The translations under genes and the position numbers were made by a program. A stretch of DNA of 64,000 nucleotides from Dryobates pubescens (lineage: Eukaryota; Chordata; Aves; Piciformes; Picidae): assembly GCF_014839835.1 (NCBI RefSeq), contig NC_071642.1, forward strand, positions 10,661,455-10,725,454. The letters are read 5' to 3'. Below, piece by piece: positions 57,601 to 64,000 of the stretch (position 1 is the first letter of the stretch; each line of letters opens with the position of its first letter). The notes under the pieces are model-generated. The model did not search any database. It was not told where the DNA came from and worked only from the letters and a program-made list of their open reading frames with translations.

Positions 57601-59945
57601 CAGAACTGGGAGGAGAAGGGGAGCACAGGTAAGTGCCTGCTCACAGCCACGGGAAGGGCACTGCTGGCTCCTGGGCTGGCGGCAGGAGGTCCCTGGCAGC
57701 TCTGCTCAGGGCTCTGATGACAAAGCCAGAGTGTGCTCCGTGTTCCTGGGTGACACAGAGTGCAAGGGATCCCTGCAGAGCAAGTCCAACCCCCCTGCCA
57801 AGGCAGGGTCACCTGGAGAAGGTCACACAGGAACACATCCAGGCAGGTTTGGAAGCTCTCCAGAGCAGGAGACTCCACAGCCCCTCTGGGCAGCCTGCCC
57901 CAGGGCTCCAGCACCCTTAAGGAAGCTCCTCCTCATCTTCAGGTAACTTCTGGTGCTCCACTCTGTGCCTGTTACCCTGTGTCCTGGCATTGGGCACCAC
58001 TGGGAACAGCCTGGCCCCATCCTCCTGGCACCCACCCTTGAGGTATTGATCAGCATGGATCAGATCCTCCCTCAGGCTGCTCTTCTCCAGACTAGACAGC
58101 CCCAGGCCCAGCCTGCTCCCCAGCCTCAGCCTGCTTTGGGTAGTTGGCTTCTCACAGCCTGGGCTTCTGGCTTGGGCCCCAGCAATGTGACTTCTGTCAG
58201 CCCAGGCTGCTCTGGTGCAGTCACTGAGTTCAGTTCAGCACTTAGCAAGGGCCTGCTGGGGCAGTGGTGCTGTGCTGGCTGCAGCTGCTGCTGCCTCTCC
58301 ATGCCTTGGGCCCTCCTGCAGCTGCTTTGCATCTCTGAAGGAGCTCAGATGACAGCTCAGAGAGGGGTTTGGTATCCTCCTGAGCTGAGAATTCCTTCTG
58401 CCTCCTCCTGGCACTGAGCTTGCTGGGGTAGAAGGGGGTTAGGTGGCTGGGGTGCAGAACCTGCTCTGCACACCTTGCTCTTCCTCCATCCCCAGCTGCC
58501 TGGGTGGGCTTGGCAGAAGCTTGTGAGTGTGTGTGGAGGAGCAAGGGAGAGGTTAGTCCCCAGGAGGGCTTTCAGTTAGTCCCCACTGGCAAATTTCTGC
58601 ACCTCAGCACTCAGCTAAAGGCACTGCTGAGGCCTCATGAGCAAGAGCTGCTCTGGAGCAGGGTTTGGAAGTTCTCTGAGACCACAGCTTGGAACAACCT
58701 GGAGCTGCCCACTGAGGTTCTTTATCTTCTCTCTGCAAAACCAGATCTGAACCACAGGAGGCTTTGTTGTTGCCTCCCATGCTCACTAGAAGCAAAATCT
58801 TTGCAGGGTCAACATTGCCTAATGGCTTTTAGAGGCTGTTGTGACCTTTGGTGGCTCTCTGGAGTCCCTGGCACACCGAGGCACAGGCTGCCTGCTGGAT
58901 GCCAGCTGGGCTGTGGCTCTTCCAGAGGAGAATTCTCTTCCAGGAATAGCTCCTGGCTGCTCACCCTGGCATCCTCCCAAGCTGTGTGAGCTGTGGCAGC
59001 AGCTGCAGGGATAATGGAGTTGTGAAATGGGTTTCTGTGTCGCTGGGGAGCAGCAGCAGCTTCATTCCTTACCTTCTTTTCACAAGGAGATCCAGAGGCA
59101 GAAATAATTGGAAGGGCATCTCCTCTGCTGCTGCCTGGCTGTGAGATCCTCTCTTGCAGACAGAGCTCACACTCTGCTGTGGGAGATGGTTTTCATAGCA
59201 AGCTTGATGCCTGAGTCACAGCATGGCTTGAGTTGGAAGGGACCCAAAGCTCATCCAGTGCCAAGCCCCTACCGTGGGCAGGGACACCTCCCCCCAGCCC
59301 AGGTTGCTCAAGGCCTCATCCAGCCTGGTCCTGAACACCTCCAGGGAGGAGGCATCCACAGCCTCCCTGGGCAGCCTGTGCCAGAGTCTCCCCAGCCTCA
59401 CTGCAAAGAATTTCTGCCTCATCTGCAGTCTCAATCTCCCCTCTCCCAGTTTCAATCCATTCCCTCTCTTCCTGTCACCACCAGCCCTTGTCAGTGGTTC
59501 CTTCCCAGCTGTTAGGACTGAACTGGCACATTTCACAGTGTCACCAAGGTTGGAAGAGACCTCAAAGGTCATCAAGTCCAACCTCTCACCACAGACCTCA
59601 GGACTAGACCATGGCACCAGGTGCCACATCCAATCCCCTCTTGAACACCTCCAGGGATGGGGACTCCACCACCTCCCTGGGCAGCACATCCCAATGGCCA
59701 ACAACTCTCTCAGTGAAGAACTTTCTCCTCACCTCCAGCTTAAACTTCCCCTGGCACAGCTTGAGACTGTGCCCTCTTGTTCTGGTGCTGGTTGCTAGAG
59801 AGAAGAGACCAACCCCTTTATGAAGCACAGGATGGTTGTTCCTTACTTCAGACCTTGGGTGTTGGATGTGGGATGCTTGAGGGGCTCATTCCTGCTTCTC
59901 TCCCTCTCCACAGGTGAGGAAGAGCAGTTTGACATGGACATCTGA
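51534..59945 (+). CDS. EIF4EBP1: Eukaryotic translation initiation factor 4E-binding protein 1
   Basis: Three exons join in frame: 51534-51681, 57458-57628 and 59914-59945, total 351 nt or 116 residues (human 118). Visible features are DYSTTPGGT and FGTTPGGT (priming threonines 37 and 46 of human), the eIF4E-binding YDRKFLM helix, RNSPVAK (Ser65), SPPSDLP (a serine where human has Thr70), and a C-terminal FDMDI. The protein binds eIF4E and blocks cap-dependent translation until mTORC1 phosphorylates it. Two docking motifs differ from human: RAIP at residues 13-16 is RDIP, and the TOS motif FEMDI is FDMDI. Exon 3 encodes only the last ten residues, holding the TOS. Paralogue EIF4EBP2 is less likely, given the synteny next to ADRB3. 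Confidence 0.95.
52915..52989 (+). mobile_element. Short CR1 LINE terminus
   Basis: ggcaggggggttggaactcc, then ggtcccttccaaccctaaca and ttctatgattctatg, an intact CR1 8-bp terminal repeat. Confidence 0.9.
54235..54893. repeat. 41-bp minisatellite, about 16 copies, in EIF4EBP1 intron 1
   Basis: ctcaggccctgggcagcagc recurs every 41 bp (for example 54431 and 54472). The period is not a multiple of three, so each repeat shifts frame and the whole block reads open in turn; it is not coding. Confidence 0.96.
55296..55575 (+). mobile_element. CR1 LINE 3' fragment
   Basis: Contains caggggaggttcaggttggc, ggcccaggctgcccagggca and gagaggtctcttccaacatc. Confidence 0.9.
56953..57190 (-). mobile_element. 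CR1 LINE 3' fragment
   Basis: Begins cacagtcacagaatgctttg, then ccatgggcagggacacctcc and caagaatttcttccccctct. It ends about 270 bp before EIF4EBP1 exon 2. Confidence 0.92.
57458..57628 (+). CDS. EIF4EBP1: EIF4EBP1 exon 2 (eIF4E-binding helix)
   Basis: Acceptor gcccccag precedes gcaccagg. It encodes [17 protein letters not shown] through NWEEKGST, with YxxxxL-phi intact, and ends in phase 1 before gtaagtg. Confidence 0.96.
57750..58115 (-). mobile_element. CR1 LINE fragment in EIF4EBP1 intron 2
   Basis: Contains ccaaggcagggtcacctgga, ctctgggcagcctgccccag and ctgctcttctccagactaga. Same subfamily type as the 25612 copy, in reverse. Confidence 0.85.
59213..59505 (-). mobile_element. CR1 LINE 3' fragment in EIF4EBP1 intron 2
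   Basis: Contains gagttggaagggacccaaag, caggttgctcaaggcctcat and aagaatttctgcctcatctg. Confidence 0.9.
59530..59822 (-). mobile_element. CR1 LINE 3' fragment in EIF4EBP1 intron 2
   Basis: Contains caccaaggttggaagagacc, ggactagaccatggcaccag and tggtgctggttgctagagag. Very similar to the copies at 60926 and 63428. It ends about 90 bp before the last exon. Confidence 0.92.
59914..59945 (+). CDS. EIF4EBP1: EIF4EBP1 exon 3 (TOS motif)
   Basis: A 32-nt coding end after acceptor tctccacag, encoding EEEQFDMDI and TGA at 59943-59945. It is too short to be found without the family sequence. Confidence 0.93.
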
Positions 59946-60350
59946 GAGTGCTTAGCCAGTGAAGAACCAGGACCTTGTCTTGAGGATTCCCACCAGCCAG
60001 GCTTCCAAGCAGCCCATGCCTTGAGTGCCTTCCTGCTCCCTGGGAAAGGCAGCTGATTCCCTTTGGAGAGCAGAATACGTCCCACGACCAGGAGCCAGCC
60101 TTGGCGCCACCACACCGAGCTCAGCCCCTGCTGCTGGAGGGGGGAGGAGTGCCAGGGGGGGGCAGACACTCTCTCAATCCTTGGTTTTGTTTCCAGTTTT
60201 ATGCTTCTTCTTTTTTCTGTTGTTAATCATTTTAATACTGTAAAAGTTACAGGCAAAAAAGAAATGCAAATGGAAGGGAGAAATAAAGAGCCTTTGGCCT
60301 CTCCTGCCCTGGAGATGGATGCAATAAACCCCAGCTGGCCTTGGCTTCAT
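59946..60350 (+). other. EIF4EBP1: EIF4EBP1 3' UTR with two polyadenylation signals
   Basis: AATAAA occurs at 60282-60287 and 60323-60328, after a T-rich stretch. Either would give a UTR of about 350-400 nt, a usual length for this gene. Confidence 0.75.
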
Positions 60351-60852
60351 TCCAGCAGCACTCCACTGACCTGGCAGGGGTGGGGGGAAACAAGCAGTGT
60401 GGTGGCCTCCAGATGAGCACCCAGCTGTGGGGGGTCCCCTGACAGAGCAAGGCTGAGGTGCCCTCAGGACAGAGCAGCTGGGTGCCCCCCGCACCGCCCC
60501 TGGGTCCCTGCAGGGTGTTTTGGTGTGTGCTGAGGCTGCCCCCAGGAGCAGTCACCAACCACTCTGTCTCCCCAGCTGCTTCTTTCACCAGGCTGTGCTG
60601 TAGGTGTTTTTCATCCCATGCCTGATGAGGGGCAGGGCTCAGGCTGCAGCTGGGAGCTGCTCACATTGGTTGTGCTGGAGCTGCCCAGAGCTCAGCTCTG
60701 CAGGGAGGGTCCTGAGTCTGCCCTGCCAGGGATAAAACAGAGCCTCTGGCTTCTCTCCTGCAATTCCTGCTTGCCAGAAGAGCAGCAGCTCTCCTCCAGC
60801 ATGTTGGTGAGTGCTTAACTCTGTGTTCTGCTGATCCATGCTGGAACATCCA

Positions 60853-60919
60853 TAGAATTGTCAGGGTTGGAAGGGACCTCAAGGCTCAGCCAGTTCCAAC
60901 CCCCTGCCCTGGGCAGGGA
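60853..60919 (-). mobile_element. CR1 LINE terminus cut by the next CR1
   Basis: tagaattgtcagggttggaa to ccctgggcagggacac, then the fresh terminus of another CR1 begins. It looks like an older CR1 interrupted by the long copy. Confidence 0.75.
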
Positions 60920-63900
60920 CACAGAATCACAGAATCACCAAGGTTGGAAGAGACCTCAAGGATCATCGAGTCCAACCTGGCACCACAGACCTCAGGACTA
61001 GACCAAGGCACCAAGTGCCACATCCAATCCCCTCTTGAACACCTCCAGGGATGGGGACTCCACCACCTCCCTGGGCAGCACATCCCAATGGCAAATGACT
61101 CTCTCAGTGAAGGACTTTCTCCTCACTTCCAGCCTAAACTTCCCCTGGTGCAGCTTGAGACTGTGTCCTCTTGTTCTGGTGCTGGTTGCTAGAGAGAAGA
61201 AACCAACCCCCACCTGGCTACAACCTCCCTTCAGGGAGTTGTAGAGAGCAATGAGGTCTCCCCTGAGCCTCCTCTTCTCCAGGCTAAGCAACCCCAGCTC
61301 CCTCAGCCTCTCCTCACAGGGCTGTGCTCAAGGCCTCTCCCCAGCCTTGTTGCCCTTCTCTGGACACCTTCAAGTGTCTCAATGTCCTTCCTAAACTGAG
61401 GGGCCCAGAACTGGACACAGGACTCAAGGTGTGGCCTAACCAGTGCAGAGCACAGGGCACAATGACCTCCCTGCTCCTGCTGGCCACACTATTCCTGATG
61501 CAGGCCAGGATGCCATTGGCCCTCCTGGCCACCTGGGCACACTGCTGGCTCATGTTTAGGCAGCTGTCAATCAGCACCCCCAGGTTCCTCTCTGTTTGGC
61601 AGCTCTCAGCCACTCTGACCCCAGCCTGTAGCTCTGCATGGGGTTGCTGTGGCCAAAGTGCAGCCCCTGGCACTTGGCCTTGTTGAATGCCATCCTGTTG
61701 GCCTCTGCCCATCTGTCCAGTCGGTTGAGGTCCCTCTGCAGAGCCCTTCTGTCCTCTAACTGACCAACATCTGCTCCCAGCTTGGTGTCATCTGCAAACT
61801 TGCTGATGACTGACTCAATCCCCTCATCCAGATCATCAATGAAGATGTTAAAGAGGATGGGGCCCAGCACTGATCCCTGGGGCACACCACTGGTGCCTGG
61901 CTGCCAGCTGGCTGTGGCACCATTCACCACCACTCTCTGGGCTCAGCCTCCAACCAGTTCCTAACCCAGCTCAGAGAGCTGCTGTCCAAGCCAGGGGCTG
62001 ACAGCTTAGCCAGCAGTCTGCTGTGGGGGACAGTGTCAAAGGCCTTGCTGAGGTCCAGGTAGACCACATCCACAGCCTGCCCCACAGCCACCAGGCAGTC
62101 ACTGGGCATAGAAGGAGATCAGGTTGGAGAGGCAGGACCTGCCCTTCCTAAATCCATGTTGGCTGGGCCTGAGCCCTTGGCCATCCTTCAGGTGCAGTTA
62201 TTGCCCTCAGGATAATCTGTTCCATGACCTTCCCTGGCACTGAGGTCAGGCTGCCAGGCCTGGAGCTTCCAGGTTCCTCCATCCGACCCTTCTTGTGGAT
62301 GGGGACCACCTTGGCCAGTTTCAGTCACCTGGGACCTCTCCAGGGAGCCAGGACTGGAGGAAAATGATGGAGAGCAGCTTGGCAGCTCATCTGCCAGCTC
62401 TCTCAGCATCCTGGGATGGATTCCATCCAGTCCCATGGACTTGTGAGTGTCCAAGTGGCTCAGCACATCCCCAACTAATTCCTCATGGATTTCTGGGGCA
62501 TCACACTGCTCCCCAACCCCATGGCCCAGCTCAGGAGGCCACTGGTGCTGAGCTCCTGCCCTGCTGTTAGACATTGAGGCAAAGAAGGTGTTCAGGACCT
62601 CAGCCTTTGCCTCATCTCCAGTCAGTGTTCCCCTCCAGGTCCAGTAAGGAGTGCAGGTTCCTCTTGCCCTTCTTTTTAGTGTTAATGTATTTGTAACAGT
62701 GCTTTTTGTTGTCTCTCACAGAGGTGTTCAGCTTCAGTTCCAGCTGGGCCTTTGCCTCTCTCATTTTATTCCTACATAATCTAACAGCTTCCTTGAACAC
62801 ACCTGGAGAAGCCTTCCCCTCCTTCCAGAGGTGACACAGCCTCTTTTTTCCCCTTCAATCCTCCAGGAGCTGCTTGCCCATCCAGGCCCAGAGCCTTCCC
62901 TGCCTGCTCACCTTTCAGCCCATGGGCACTGCCAGTTCCTGTGCCTTCAAGAGCTCCTGTTTGAAGCAGCTCCAACCCTCCTGGACCCCTGGGTTCTTGA
63001 GGGTTGGTACCCAGGGAGCTTTGCCAATAAGTTTCTTAAAGAGGCTGCAGTTTGCCCTCCTGCAGTCCAAGGTGAAGGTTCTGTTGGTGCTCCTCCCTAT
63101 CTCCCTGCATATTGAACACTATCTCGTGGTCACTGCACCCTGGGCAGCCTCCCACGGTCACATCTCCCCCCAGCCCTTCCCTACTGGAGAGCAGCAGGTC
63201 AAGCAGAGCCTGGCCCCTGGTAGGCTCACTTAACAGCTGCAGCAGGAAGCAGTCCTCTATTCACTCCAGGAATCTTCTGGACTGCCTCCTCTCTGCTGAA
63301 TTGAGTTCCCAGCAGATATCCGGCAGGTTGAAGTCACCCACAAGGACAAGATCTGATGATCTTGAGACAGCCTCCAGTTGTTTGTAGAACAATTCATCAG
63401 CCTCCTCATCCTGGCTGGGTGGTCTGTAACACTCAGTATCACCAAGGTTGGAAGAGACCTCAAGGATCATCGAGTCCAACCTGGCACCACAGACCTCAGG
63501 ACTAGACCATGGCACCAAGTGCCACATCCAATCCCCTCTTGAACACCTCCAGGGATGGTGACTCCACCACCTCCCTGGGCAGCACATCCCAATGGTTAAC
63601 AACTCTCTCAGTGAAGAACTTTCTCCTCACCTCGAGTCCAAACTTCCCCTGGCACAGCTTGAGACTGTGTCCTCTTGTTCTGGTGCTGGTTGCTAGAGAG
63701 AAGAGACCAACCCCCACCTGGCTACAGCCTCCCTTCAGGTAGTTGTAGAGGGCAATGAGGTCTCCCCTGAGCCTCCTCTTCTCCAGGCTAAGCAACCCCA
63801 GCTCCCTCAGCCTCTCCTCTCAGGGCTGTGCTCAAGGCCTCTCCCCAGGATGTCAGATTTGTTGGGCTGCCCTCTGATCTTAACCCACAGCCTCTCAATC

Positions 63901-64000
63901 CCTTCATCCTCCACCTCAAGTTCTGTGGCAGAGAGTGACTCCCTAATAAACAGAGCCACCCCTCCTCCTCTTCTCCCTCGCCTGCCTCTCCTAAAGAGCC
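60920..64000 (-). mobile_element. Long CR1 LINE with endonuclease and reverse-transcriptase regions, running off the window
   Basis: Minus orientation. The 3' end is at 60920 (acagaatcacagaatcacca). Reverse-transcriptase signatures read [17 protein letters not shown] and FADDTKLG (FADD at 61787-61798), with VVYLDLSKAFDTVPH at about 62070. An endonuclease stretch reads LVLVGDFNLPDICWE near 63340 and GGVALFIRES near 63950. The reading is split among frames, so the copy is inactive. A second CR1 (63428-63847) sits inside the endonuclease region. The rest of the element continues past 64000. Confidence 0.93.
63428..63847 (-). mobile_element. CR1 LINE 3' fragment nested in the long CR1
   Basis: tatcaccaaggttggaagag to gctcaaggcctctccccag. 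It interrupts the endonuclease region between a part reading QPNKSDI and one reading CYRPPSQDE. By eye it is about 95 percent identical to the host element's own 3' end at 60935-61345. Confidence 0.9.

Larger units (their letters stand above)
51419..60328 (+). other. EIF4EBP1: EIF4EBP1 transcription unit (estimated)
   Basis: Estimated span from the CpG-rich promoter region just upstream of the ATG (51534) to the second of two AATAAA signals. The 5' end is a guess; the three coding exons are certain. Confidence 0.6.

Noticed and set aside
60920-64000. Possible endogenous retrovirus because of the FADD reverse-transcriptase motif
   Set aside because: The [13 protein letters not shown] context, the adjacent APE-type endonuclease and the CR1 3' terminus identify a non-LTR LINE. 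No LTR, gag or env part was seen anywhere in the window.
1-64000. tRNA, rRNA or snoRNA genes
   Set aside because: No cloverleaf with intact A and B boxes, and no C/D or H/ACA box pair in a convincing host intron, was noticed by eye. A covariance-model search would be decisive.

Overview
This is vertebrate nuclear DNA, almost certainly from a bird. It is GC-rich, has short introns, and carries more than twenty CR1 LINE fragments, most recognisable by the avian CR1 3' end. The order of the protein genes reproduces the conserved 8p11.23-type block of human: ADGRA2 (+), BRF2 (-), RAB11FIP1 (-), ADRB3 (-), EIF4EBP1 (+). The compact, GC-rich, minisatellite-rich character suggests a small chromosome. 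The heavy and nested CR1 load would suit a lineage with active CR1, such as woodpeckers and their relatives, but the species cannot be read from the sequence.

Layout. 1-1767 is the end of ADGRA2 intron 1; its first exon lies left of the window. 1768-15111 holds 18 ADGRA2 exons, from the leucine-rich repeats to the PDZ-binding C terminus, followed by a roughly 2.3-kb 3' UTR. 17.85-21.02 kb is BRF2 (four exons, minus), whose 3' end converges on ADGRA2. 21.8-35.84 kb is RAB11FIP1 (six exons, minus), with a 3.5-kb 3' UTR containing a 62-bp tandem repeat. 36.0-38.16 kb is a TG-rich minisatellite that abuts the RAB11FIP1 CpG island. 38.5-41.87 kb is the single-coding-exon ADRB3 (minus). 42-51 kb is intergenic, with simple repeats and CR1 pieces. 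51.53-60.33 kb is EIF4EBP1 (three exons, plus). 60.85-64.0 kb is CR1, including a long copy carrying endonuclease and reverse-transcriptase regions that is itself interrupted by another CR1.

Function. The genes do not form one pathway; they are a syntenic block. ADGRA2 is an adhesion GPCR that acts with RECK in WNT7 signalling during brain angiogenesis. BRF2 is the TFIIB-like factor for type 3 RNA polymerase III promoters. RAB11FIP1 is a Rab11 effector in endosomal recycling. ADRB3 is a Gs-coupled catecholamine receptor. EIF4EBP1 is the mTORC1-controlled repressor of eIF4E.

I found no new defence, mobile or enzymatic system. The points most worth a second look are lineage-specific protein features (a pentapeptide expansion in BRF2, a PKA-type site in ADRB3, altered RAIP and TOS motifs in EIF4EBP1, NPF motifs in RAB11FIP1), a cluster of TAATGAG motifs in ADGRA2 introns, several minisatellites placed close to promoters or in 3' UTRs, and the nested CR1s. 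Exon boundaries were set by hand from GT/AG sites, reading frame and remembered family sequences; no alignment was run.
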